Shown here: one piece after another, positions 1 through 6,101 of the stretch | Numbering within the stretch: position 1 is the stretch's first letter | How the letters are laid out: every line of letters starts with the position of its first letter | Source: an uncultured Actinomycetes bacterium | Lineage (GTDB): Bacteria; Actinomycetota; Actinomycetes; Nanopelagicales; Nanopelagicaceae | NCBI GenBank assembly: GCA_903865885.1 | Contig: CAIPLJ010000172.1 | Location: 1 to 6,101, forward strand | Reading direction: 5' to 3' | Length of the DNA stretch: 6,101 nucleotides | Notes under the pieces: model-generated | What the model was told of the DNA's origin: nothing | The model's input: only the letters and a program-made list of their open reading frames with translations | Database searches by the model: none | Position numbers and translations under genes: made by a program

Positions 1-2144
1 AGCGCCGATGCTGTCAGAGGTCGTGGAACTTCTACTTCAGAATCTGGTGTGCCAAGTGATTGCGCAAAATCTTCAAAGAATATTGATGGTGCCTGATCTT
101 CAGCTGTAATTGCAGTGACAAGAAGTGATTCGCGTGCACGTGTTGTGGCAACATGGAATAAACGCGCCTCATCTTCGGCGAGTGATGATGCTGCAATCAT
201 GTCGAGAGTTACTTGTGCGAGTTCATCTCCGTGGCGCACACGTTCAACTAAACGTTCTGCACCCAGTAGCGAACTGCGTTGCTTGAGGTTTGGCCATGTA
301 CCTTCTTGAACACCGGCGACTGCAACGTAGCGCCATTGACGCCCCTTAGCAGAGTGCACAGTAAGGATTTCAACAACATCGGGGCGAACCCCACGGGCTG
401 TGATGAGGTCGGTAACGATGGTCTCTTTTGCAATTTCAGTAAGGAATGAATCAGGTTTGCTACCCGGAAAGCGTTCGATATGACGCGCTGCAGAATCAAA
501 GAGTTGGATCATGGCATCGAGATCACGATCTGCAGATGCACCGCGTGAACTACCGCGCAGCGCCGCAGCTCGCCATACATCAGATAATTTCTCATTATCG
601 CTCGAGAGTGCGTTATTCCAAATTGCCCACAGTAGATCGTGAATCGTTGCGTTCTTCTTTGCAATAGATGTCTTAGCGGCGGCAAGAAGTGTATGTATAC
701 GCAATAGTTCGGATGAATCTTCGATGGCAACATCGCCAGTAAGAATTGCATCGAGAATAAGTTGTGTTCCAGAGCGTTTATCGCTTGCTTCATCGCGGGC
801 AGCCAGCAGAGCAGCACGAGTGCGACGAAGGGATACTGATGTTGCTCCCCCGAATTCAGATGTCAGCAACTTTTCAGCTGTATCAAGATTGAGCGGTTGT
901 GAACCAGTTGCAACTCGTGCAAGAAGTAGAAATGGCGCAATAGCAGCGTTATTGGCTAGCGCCTCAACATCGCCAGCAGTCGGGATGCCCACTTGAGCAA
1001 ATGCGCGACGAATAGCCGATGCAGTCTGGCCATGAGATCGCACAATGACAGCCATCTGCGAATAAGGAATACCTTGCATCAGATGTGCGCGTTTGAATTG
1101 ATAAGCGACATATTGCGCCTCTTCAGATTCGGAAAGTAGGCGGGCAGTCTGTGCATCAGGTGAGCCGCGGAAATTAACTGTTAGCTCAATCTTTGTAGCA
1201 CCTGAGGCGATGTACGAATCAATCACGGCTGCAACGCCTTCGGGATCTGCCCCGCGGAATCGACCCACAGCGCTGGCGCTATCGGCAACGATGATCAAAT
1301 CACTGCCTGCAAGCAGTGAGAGCAACGCGCGCTGTGCTGGATCACTCTCTTGGAATTCATCGACAATGATTGTTGTAAAACGCTTTCGGAGTTCGGCAAG
1401 TAGTTCTGGATTAGATTGCAGATAATTGATTGCAGTGTTGATAAGTTCAGATGGGTCAATACGAACTTTTGCGTCGCCTGCAGAAATTTCTTGCAAGACC
1501 ATGGAACCCAAATAACGCTTCCAGAAATCTGCAGCCCCTGGCCAATATTTTTCACCTAACTGTTTACCGCGATCTGCCAATTGATCAGGAGTAATTCCGC
1601 GCTCGTTGGCGCGCATGATGAGGTCGCGGAGTTCGCGGACAAAACCTTGGGTCTGCAGTGGTTCACCGAGTGATTGCTCAGTCCGACGTAAATCCTGATG
1701 CCATTCTTTATATCCATCTGCGATGTCACCTTGGAGTAAATCTGAAATATATGTCTCTTGCTCGGCACCTGATAACAAGACAATCTCGCGGTAGTGATCG
1801 CCAGTGCGCATTTTCAGTATGGAGTAAGCAAGTGAGTGAAATGTGCGAGCTAGCGGTTCAAAGGCTGTTTTATCAGAGCGAGTAACAATGGCATCGCGGA
1901 TTTCAGATGCGCGTTCGCGACCATAGGTAAGAAGCAATATTGAATCAGGAGACTGTCCAGCAGTGATACGAGATAACGCAGCTTCAATGAGAACAGTGGT
2001 CTTACCTGTTCCTGTTGCACCTGTGAGAATTAGTGGGGAACCACGATGTGCAATCGCGAGCTTTTGCTCGTCGCTGAGGGAAAGAGAGAACCCCCCAACA
2101 TCTGCTCGCACGAGGCGAAGAGGCGTTGAAGGGTTCTTACTCAC
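1..2144 (-). CDS. adnA: AdnA-like UvrD/Rep-family helicase, N-terminal 714 codons (3' end outside window)
   Basis: This is probably the AdnA subunit of the AdnAB helicase-nuclease, which unwinds and resects double-strand DNA breaks before recombination, the actinobacterial counterpart of RecBCD/AddAB. The frame is open from GTG 2144 to the window edge. SF1A motifs appear in order: Q motif around Q27, Walker A GATGTGKT (42-49), a TFHS segment (101-104), Walker B VDEFQESDPAQ (261-271), motif III/FRGAD (287-300), NFRGS (324-328), motif V TVHSAKG (595-601) continuing to GVQEGTWPN (611-619), and motif VI VATTRAR (665-671). Segments such as LLSGAEQ (123-129), GFVRELRDLIMRANERGI (167-184) and SSLLGAERLV (624-633) resemble AdnA more than UvrD or PcrA. 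AdnA proteins are about 1,000-1,050 residues, so a C-terminal nuclease domain is expected off-window but not seen. A TGA four codons upstream excludes a longer start, and no clear Shine-Dalgarno precedes GTG. Motif III is degenerate: S291 and G294 replace the usual Gln and Tyr. A general UvrD-like helicase is the alternative. Confidence 0.78.
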   Translation of the reverse strand, partial: MSKNPSTPLRLVRADVGGFSLSLSDEQKLAIAHRGSPLILTGATGTGKTTVLIEAALSRITAGQSPDSILLLTYGRERASEIRDAIVTRSDKTAFEPLARTFHSLAYSILKMRTGDHYREIVLLSGAEQETYISDLLQGDIADGYKEWHQDLRRTEQSLGEPLQTQGFVRELRDLIMRANERGITPDQLADRGKQLGEKYWPGAADFWKRYLGSMVLQEISAGDAKVRIDPSELINTAINYLQSNPELLAELRKRFTTIIVDEFQESDPAQRALLSLLAGSDLIIVADSASAVGRFRGADPEGVAAVIDSYIASGATKIELTVNFRGSPDAQTARLLSESEEAQYVAYQFKRAHLMQGIPYSQMAVIVRSHGQTASAIRRAFAQVGIPTAGDVEALANNAAIAPFLLLARVATGSQPLNLDTAEKLLTSEFGGATSVSLRRTRAALLAARDEASDKRSGTQLILDAILTGDVAIEDSSELLRIHTLLAAAKTSIAKKNATIHDLLWAIWNNALSSDNEKLSDVWRAAALRGSSRGASADRDLDAMIQLFDSAARHIERFPGSKPDSFLTEIAKETIVTDLITARGVRPDVVEILTVHSAKGRQWRYVAVAGVQEGTWPNLKQRSSLLGAERLVERVRHGDELAQVTLDMIAASSLAEDEARLFHVATTRARESLLVTAITAEDQAPSIFFEDFAQSLGTPDSEVEVPRPLTASA

Positions 2145-2165
2145 GGTTCTAATTCAACCGTAAGC
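2139..2165 (-). promoter_or_regulatory. Stem-loop enclosing the GTG start of the adnA-like gene
   Basis: Read on the minus strand, GCTTACGGTT (2165-2156) pairs with AACCGTGAGT (2148-2139) around the 7-base loop GAATTAG. The inner six pairs are perfect Watson-Crick; the outer four include two G-U wobbles. The right arm contains the GTG start codon (2144-2142) of the helicase gene, and the whole element lies between the typA stop and the first helicase codons. Neither strand has a T-run after it, so it is not a standard intrinsic terminator. It could lower helicase translation, make it depend on ribosomes arriving from typA, or be an mRNA processing site. The structure is visible in the sequence; any function is inference. 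Confidence 0.45.
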
Positions 2166-2173
2166 CACTGACA

Positions 2174-4102
2174 TTAGCTCTGATTGTTCTTCTTTGCGCG
2201 TGATGTTGCTCGGGCACGCTCTGCGCCATCGAGAGTCACCTTGCGGATACGAACAACGGCTGGAGTTACTTCTACGCATTCATCTTCACGACAGAATTCG
2301 AGAGCGCCTTCCATGTTGAGCTTCTTAGGTGGAATCAACTTTTCAGAATCATCCGTGCCTGATGCACGCATATTTGTAAGTTTCTTTTCACGAACACAGT
2401 TGACATCCATATCGTCAGAACGTGAGTTCTCACCGATAACCATGCCTTCGTAGACTTCATCACCGGGTTCAACGAAGATTGAACCGCGCTCTTGAATTCC
2501 TGCGAGAGCATATGAAGTAACTGCGCCAATACGATCTGAAACAAGTGAACCTGTTGCACGTGTGCGAAGTTCTCCGTACCAAGGTTCGTATGAATCAAAT
2601 ACGTGGTGAAGCAAACCTGTTCCGCGAGTTTCAGTTAAGAACTCAGTACGGAAACCAATAAGTCCACGTGATGGAACCTTGTAATCAAGACGGATCCAAC
2701 CGGTTCCGTGATTAACCATCTGTTCCATACGGCCCTTACGAAGCGCCATCAACTGAGTAAGAACACCGAGATATTCTTCGGGTGCATCGATAGTCAGGTG
2801 TTCCATTGGTTCGTTGAGTTTTCCATCAATCATCTTGGTAACCACCTGTGGTTTACCAACTGTAAGTTCGAAACTTTCGCGCTTCATGATTTCAACGAGA
2901 ACAGCTAGCTGAAGTTCTCCACGACCTTGAACTTCCCATGTATCTGGGCGCTCAGTGTTAAGTACGCGAAGTGAAACGTTACCGACGAGCTCTTTATCAA
3001 GGCGATCTTTTACTTGGCGCGCAGTAAGCATCTTGCCGCTCTTGCCAGCAAGGGGCGATGTATTGATACCGATTGTCATAGAGATAGATGGCTCATCCAC
3101 TGTAATAAGTGGAAGTGCGTGTGAATTTTCGAGATCTGCAAGGGTTTCACCTAATGTAATTGTCTCGATACCAGCGACCGCAATAATGTCGCCAGGTCCT
3201 GCTTCAAGTGCTGGAACTCGCTCGAGAGCTTCAGTCATAAGAAGTTCTGAAACCTTTACGCGTTCTGTTGTTCCATCCGTTTTAATCCATGAAACTGTCT
3301 GGCCCTTCTTGATTACCCCTTCGTGTACGCGGCAGAGTGCAAGGCGTCCAAGGAATGGTGATGAGTCAAGGTTGGTGACGTGTGCTTGCAGTGGTGCACC
3401 TTCGTGATAGACAGGTGCTGGAATTGCAGAGAAGATAGTGTCGAATAAAACATCGAGGTTCTCTTCTTCTGGCATTCCGCCATCTGCAGGACGAGTAAGG
3501 GATGCGCGACCAGCTTTTGCTGATGCATAGACAACAGGAAATTCGATCTGTTCTTCATTGGCATCGAGATCGAGGAAGAGTGCATACGCTTCATCGACAA
3601 CTTCTGCGATACGTGAGTCAGAACGGTCTACCTTATTAATAAGGAGAATAACGGGAAGATTTTTCTGTAGCGCTTTACGCAATACGAAACGTGTCTGCGG
3701 TAGTGGGCCTTCTGATGCATCGACTAACAAGATGACGCCATCGACCATTTCAAGTCCGCGTTCAACTTCGCCGCCAAAATCTGCGTGGCCTGGTGTATCA
3801 ATAATGTTGATGACAGTGTCACCGCGACGAACAGATGTGTTCTTCGCAAGAATGGTGATTCCCTTTTCGCGTTCAAGGTCCATCGAATCCATCATGCGGT
3901 CTTGGCCTTCTTCTTGCTTCTTATAAGCCGCGAAGGCTCCGGAGTGCCACAACATCGCATCAACGAGAGTTGTTTTACCGTGGTCAACGTGAGCGATGAT
4001 CGCTACGTTGCGAAGGTTGTCGCGGGTCTTCTTAGGAAGGTCTTTTAGGTGCGCCTGATTAAGTCGTGCTCGGGCTGTATTTAGCGATGAATTATTAGAC
4101 AT
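2174..4102 (-). CDS. typA: Ribosome-associated translational GTPase TypA/BipA
   Basis: TypA/BipA is an EF-G-like GTPase that binds the 70S ribosome and supports 50S subunit assembly and growth under cold or other stress. All GTPase motifs are intact: G1 AHVDHGKT (37-44), the G2 region EKGITILAKN (79-88), G3 DTPGHADFGGE (102-112), G4 NKVD (156-159) and G5 SAK (194-196). A beta-barrel domain II follows (about 235-330), then an EF-G III/V-like part (about 335-435) and the BipA-specific C-terminal domain with SRGLIGFRTEFLTETRG (478-494) and REKKLTNMR (571-579). The 642 residues slightly exceed E. coli BipA (about 607) because some 30 extra polar, basic residues precede the G domain. No ATG, GTG or TTG occurs in frame between codon 1 and the G1 motif, so the long N-terminus is the only canonical choice. 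The start overlaps the ychF stop by 8 bases, which suggests co-transcription and coupled translation. Confidence 0.97.
   Translation of the reverse strand: MSNNSSLNTARARLNQAHLKDLPKKTRDNLRNVAIIAHVDHGKTTLVDAMLWHSGAFAAYKKQEEGQDRMMDSMDLEREKGITILAKNTSVRRGDTVINIIDTPGHADFGGEVERGLEMVDGVILLVDASEGPLPQTRFVLRKALQKNLPVILLINKVDRSDSRIAEVVDEAYALFLDLDANEEQIEFPVVYASAKAGRASLTRPADGGMPEEENLDVLFDTIFSAIPAPVYHEGAPLQAHVTNLDSSPFLGRLALCRVHEGVIKKGQTVSWIKTDGTTERVKVSELLMTEALERVPALEAGPGDIIAVAGIETITLGETLADLENSHALPLITVDEPSISMTIGINTSPLAGKSGKMLTARQVKDRLDKELVGNVSLRVLNTERPDTWEVQGRGELQLAVLVEIMKRESFELTVGKPQVVTKMIDGKLNEPMEHLTIDAPEEYLGVLTQLMALRKGRMEQMVNHGTGWIRLDYKVPSRGLIGFRTEFLTETRGTGLLHHVFDSYEPWYGELRTRATGSLVSDRIGAVTSYALAGIQERGSIFVEPGDEVYEGMVIGENSRSDDMDVNCVREKKLTNMRASGTDDSEKLIPPKKLNMEGALEFCREDECVEVTPAVVRIRKVTLDGAERARATSRAKKNNQS
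4095..4102 (-). other. 8-bp ychF/typA overlap, probable translational coupling site
   Basis: On the minus strand the string ATGTCTAA holds both the typA start (ATG, 4102-4100) and the ychF stop (TAA, 4097-4095), in different frames. A ribosome finishing ychF is therefore placed on the typA start. The overlap itself is certain; coupling is inferred from its geometry. Confidence 0.7.
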
Positions 4103-5168
4103 TGAATCTGAACTCCACTACGTCTCCGTCTTGCATGATGTATTCCTTGCCTTCCATACGCACTTTGCCCTTTGCTTTCGCATCGACCATCGAGCCTGCT
4201 TCTACCAAGTCGGCAAAAGAAACGATTTCAGCTTTAATGAAACCTTTTTGGAAATCTGTGTGAATGACGCCGGCAGCCATGGGTGCGGTGTCGCCTTGAT
4301 GAATTGTCCAAGCACGTGCCTCTTTTGGACCAGCTGTTAAATATGTTTGAAGACCAAGTGTGTCAAAGCCAACGCGTGCAAGAGTTGCAAGGCCAGGTTC
4401 GGTGAAACCAATCTCTTGCAAAAGTTCGAGAGCATCTTCATCGGAAAGTTCAGCGAGTTCTGCTTCAGTCTTTGCATCTAAGAAGATTGCCTCTGCTGGT
4501 GCGACCAACGCAGATAACTTAGCTCGAAGATCTTTATCTGCGAGCTCTGCTGCATCGACATTAAATACATAGAGAAATGGCTTTGCAGTAAGCAAATGTA
4601 ATTCGTGCAGAAGTTCGCGATCAATCTTTGATTGTGACAACGGCTTTCCAGATTGCAGCCACTCGTTAGCTTCTTTGACTGCCTCTAAAATTGGCGCCTT
4701 CTCTTTAGCGACGCGGGCTTCTTTCTCAAGACGCGGAATTGCCTTTTCAATTGTCTGTAAATCTGCGAGCGCGAGTTCCATATTGATTGTCTCGATATCA
4801 CTGGATGGATCAATACGACCATCGACGTGAACAACATCGCCATCGGTGAAGACGCGAATAACCTGACAGATTGCATCGGTCTCGCGGATATTTGCAAGGA
4901 ACTTATTTCCGAGGCCAGCACCTTCAGATGCACCCTTTACGATGCCTGCGATATCGACGAAGGACAACGCTGCGGGAAGAAGCTTCTCGGAGCCGAAGAT
5001 TGTGGCGAGCTTGGCTAAGCGCTCATCCGGAACGCCTACGACGCCGACATTGGGCTCGATAGTGGCGAAGGGATAGTTAGCGGCCAAGACATTGTTCTTG
5101 GTCAGAGCATTAAAAAGGGTCGACTTTCCGACATTCGGAAGACCGACGATTCCAATTGAGAGGCTCAT
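4095..5168 (-). CDS. ychF: Obg-family P-loop NTPase YchF (OLA1-type)
   Basis: YchF is a conserved cytoplasmic Obg-family NTPase that associates with ribosomes; E. coli YchF and human OLA1 hydrolyse ATP in preference to GTP and are linked to stress responses. The protein has G1 GLPNVGKS (9-16), G3 DIAG (72-75) running into IVKGASEGAGLGNKFL (76-91), a helical coiled-coil-like insertion (about 130-200), a G4-position motif NVDA (203-206), and a C-terminal TGS-type domain (about 275-357) ending VVEFRFNV. Its 357 residues fit the usual length of about 363. The family's G4 is normally NxxE, the glutamate favouring ATP; here that position is A206. The start ATG at 5168 gives the family's usual short N-terminus before G1. 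No good Shine-Dalgarno lies at normal distance: a 14-base hairpin occupies that position and an AGGAGG sits 31 bases upstream. It appears to be the first gene of the ychF-typA-adnA-like unit. Confidence 0.96.
   Translation of the reverse strand: MSLSIGIVGLPNVGKSTLFNALTKNNVLAANYPFATIEPNVGVVGVPDERLAKLATIFGSEKLLPAALSFVDIAGIVKGASEGAGLGNKFLANIRETDAICQVIRVFTDGDVVHVDGRIDPSSDIETINMELALADLQTIEKAIPRLEKEARVAKEKAPILEAVKEANEWLQSGKPLSQSKIDRELLHELHLLTAKPFLYVFNVDAAELADKDLRAKLSALVAPAEAIFLDAKTEAELAELSDEDALELLQEIGFTEPGLATLARVGFDTLGLQTYLTAGPKEARAWTIHQGDTAPMAAGVIHTDFQKGFIKAEIVSFADLVEAGSMVDAKAKGKVRMEGKEYIMQDGDVVEFRFNV
4113..4116 (-). promoter_or_regulatory. Weak ribosome binding site for typA (GGAG)
   Basis: GGAG on the minus strand, inside the last codons of ychF, ends 10 bases before the typA ATG at 4102. 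The match is partial and the spacing slightly long, but it supports the overlapping ATG as the true typA start. Confidence 0.4.
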
Positions 5169-5170
5169 AA

Positions 5171-5184
5171 GTAGGACAGCCTAC
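5171..5184 (-). promoter_or_regulatory. Small hairpin directly upstream of the ychF start
   Basis: On the minus strand GTAGG (5184-5180), loop CTGT, CCTAC (5175-5171) forms a perfect 5-bp stem with a 4-base loop. It ends two bases before the ychF ATG, where a ribosome binding site would normally lie, and its left arm contains the only nearby AGG. It may modulate ribosome access. A stem this short can arise by chance. Confidence 0.3.
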
Positions 5185-5199
5185 GCGGGATTGTCAGTG

Positions 5200-5205
5200 C
5201 CTCCT
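5200..5205 (-). promoter_or_regulatory. Orphan AGGAGG Shine-Dalgarno-like sequence upstream of ychF
   Basis: A full AGGAGG on the minus strand lies 31 bases before the ychF ATG, with the 14-base hairpin between them. No ATG, GTG or TTG follows at 4-12 bases, so it does not obviously serve any gene. It could be a ribosome standby site in the ychF leader or a chance match. Confidence 0.25.
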
Positions 5206-5219
5206 GCCACGATTGCCCC

Positions 5220-6101
5220 ATGTCCAGCGCACTCGTGACCTTAATAACTCTGATTATCGGCCTCTTTATTGGATTGGCCATGGGTATCTGGATTTCTCGG
5301 ATTAAAAGCAGTGGCAATTCAACTGAAAAATTGGCGCAAGAACTCAACGATGTGAAAGTTCTACTCAAAGCATCCGATGATCGCCTCAAGGCTGCTGAAG
5401 AAAAATCTCAAGCCGATACAAAGATTGCAACACAGATGGAAGAGATGAAGAAATCTGTCGAAACAATGCGCACCCAAGCACAAGATGCTGCGGTACAACG
5501 CGTTGCATCTGAAACACAGTTGGTCAATACCATTGACGAAATGCGTAAAGCATCTACCTCGTTCTTCGATGAGACAAAGAAGATTGCTGGCGCTCTCTCT
5601 AATTCACAGACACGTGGAAAATTTGGTGAAGCGCAGTTACAACTTCTCCTTGAAAATGCAGGCTTGCGCGAAGGCCATGAATATCAGGCGCAACGTTCCA
5701 CCACAGACTCTGATTCATCGGGCATTCCCGACATCACGGTTGCAATGCCTGGTGGCTCCAAGTTATTTATCGACTCTAAATTTCCCTTTGATCGCTTCCT
5801 CGAAGCATTTGGAACTGATGTGCAATCCGAGCGCGATGAGCTGCTAACCGCACACACCAAAGATTTGCTCAAACATGTCGATGCACTTGCAAAGCGTGGA
5901 TATCACAAATCACAGGGCTCGCCAGATTTCGTCGTGCTCTTCCTCCCCTTTGAAACCCTTCTCGCAGAATCACTTCGCATCGATCCAATGTTGCTCGAGA
6001 AAGCATTTAAAGTCGGCGTCACGCTTGCGACTCCCACATCCATGATGGCGCTGCTTCGCACCGTCGGCCATATCTTCACTCGCAATCAATTGGCTGAAAA
6101 T
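5220..6101 (+). CDS. rmuC: DNA recombination protein RmuC, N-terminal 294 codons (3' end outside window)
   Basis: RmuC limits recombination at inverted repeats in E. coli and is predicted to contain a nuclease-like core of the PD-(D/E)XK type; its biochemical activity is not well established. The frame is open from ATG 5220 to the right edge. Residues about 4-25 form one hydrophobic membrane helix followed by positive charges (SRIK), which would leave the rest cytoplasmic. Residues about 34-120 are a charged, heptad-like coiled coil. The RmuC core begins at TRGKFGEAQLQLLLENAGL (131-149) and continues with IPD (169-171), IDSKFPFDRF (184-193), FVVLFLPFETLLAESL (237-252) and ATPTSMMALLRTV (270-282). 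D171, D185 and K187 fit the predicted nuclease triad. F135 stands where many relatives have Trp. An in-frame TAG at 5172-5174 blocks a longer start, and the ATG places the membrane helix at the very N-terminus, as the family requires. Family proteins are usually about 350-500 residues, so the C-terminal part is missing here. It is divergent from ychF. Confidence 0.93.
   Translation, partial: MSSALVTLITLIIGLFIGLAMGIWISRIKSSGNSTEKLAQELNDVKVLLKASDDRLKAAEEKSQADTKIATQMEEMKKSVETMRTQAQDAAVQRVASETQLVNTIDEMRKASTSFFDETKKIAGALSNSQTRGKFGEAQLQLLLENAGLREGHEYQAQRSTTDSDSSGIPDITVAMPGGSKLFIDSKFPFDRFLEAFGTDVQSERDELLTAHTKDLLKHVDALAKRGYHKSQGSPDFVVLFLPFETLLAESLRIDPMLLEKAFKVGVTLATPTSMMALLRTVGHIFTRNQLAEN

Larger units (their letters stand above)
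5169..5219. promoter_or_regulatory. Divergent intergenic region between ychF and rmuC
   Basis: These 51 bases separate the two divergent start codons and are too short for two separate full promoters. At least one promoter must therefore reach into the opposite gene. For ychF the best -10-like string I see is GATAAT on the minus strand (5258-5253), inside rmuC, without a convincing -35 at 16-18 bases. I found no convincing promoter for rmuC and no purine-rich ribosome binding site before its ATG. The region holds the small hairpin at 5171-5184 and the AGGAGG at 5200-5205. That both transcripts begin in or near it is inferred from gene orientation. Confidence 0.45.

Noticed and set aside
2139..2165. 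Intrinsic terminator after typA.
   Set aside because: The stem-loop has no T-run on its 3' side in either direction and contains the start codon of the next gene, so it is listed as a possible translational element.
2955..3407. A 150-codon plus-strand open frame within typA.
   Set aside because: It is antisense to a fully conserved part of TypA, rich in Ser/Arg/Thr as expected from the complement of a coding frame, and has no recognisable domain.
3558..3926. A 122-codon plus-strand open frame antisense to the TypA G domain.
   Set aside because: The opposite strand encodes intact GTPase motifs; this frame has a low-complexity Ser/Arg composition typical of shadow frames.
5165..5389. A 74-codon minus-strand open frame antisense to the start of rmuC, whose TGA overlaps the ychF ATG as ATGA.
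   Set aside because: The ATGA overlap is attractive, but the frame is almost wholly antisense to a clear rmuC membrane-helix and coiled-coil region, the product has no recognisable features, and no ribosome binding site lies before its start. The AGGAGG is near its end, not its start.
5485..5847. A 120-codon plus-strand open frame inside rmuC.
   Set aside because: It is in another frame of the same strand as a well-supported RmuC coiled coil and core domain; no family features are visible.
1..6101. CRISPR arrays, insertion sequences, tRNA genes, phage genes or a defence island.
   Set aside because: No spaced direct repeats, terminal inverted repeats, transposase or RNA gene structure were seen. 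The helicase and RmuC fit housekeeping DNA repair better than a defence system.

Overview
The window is a compact bacterial chromosomal segment carrying four protein genes and almost no non-coding DNA: 29 bases between two genes of the minus strand and 51 bases between two divergent genes. Base composition is about half G+C. The leftmost protein resembles AdnA (Rv3202c type), the motor subunit of the AdnAB double-strand-break resection machine that is typical of Actinobacteria, and TypA and YchF also read like actinobacterial versions. Actinobacterial protein families in moderate-G+C DNA with tight gene packing suggest a streamlined actinobacterium, such as the freshwater acI / Nanopelagicales group. 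That placement is inference from remembered family features, not a database result.

Layout. 1-2144 (minus): the first 714 codons of an AdnA-like UvrD/Rep-type helicase; its C-terminus, where a nuclease domain is expected, lies beyond the left edge. 2174-4102 (minus): typA/bipA, a complete ribosome-associated translational GTPase. 4095-5168 (minus): ychF, a complete Obg-family P-loop NTPase. 5220-6101 (plus): the first 294 codons of rmuC, a membrane-anchored, coiled-coil DNA recombination protein that runs off the right edge.

ychF, typA and the helicase gene probably form one transcription unit read leftwards (ychF, typA, adnA-like). ychF and typA overlap by 8 bases, which suggests translational coupling. 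The helicase gene starts with GTG 29 bases after the typA stop, and that GTG lies inside a 10-bp stem-loop. rmuC is divergent from ychF across the 51-bp gap, which contains a small hairpin directly before the ychF start and an AGGAGG too far upstream to be an ordinary ribosome binding site. The neighbourhood pairs two ribosome-associated NTPases with two DNA break/recombination proteins.

I see no mobile element, CRISPR array, RNA gene or clearly new multi-gene system. The points most worth a second look are the start-codon hairpin of the helicase gene, the degenerate motif III of that helicase, and the loss of the nucleotide-specificity glutamate in YchF.
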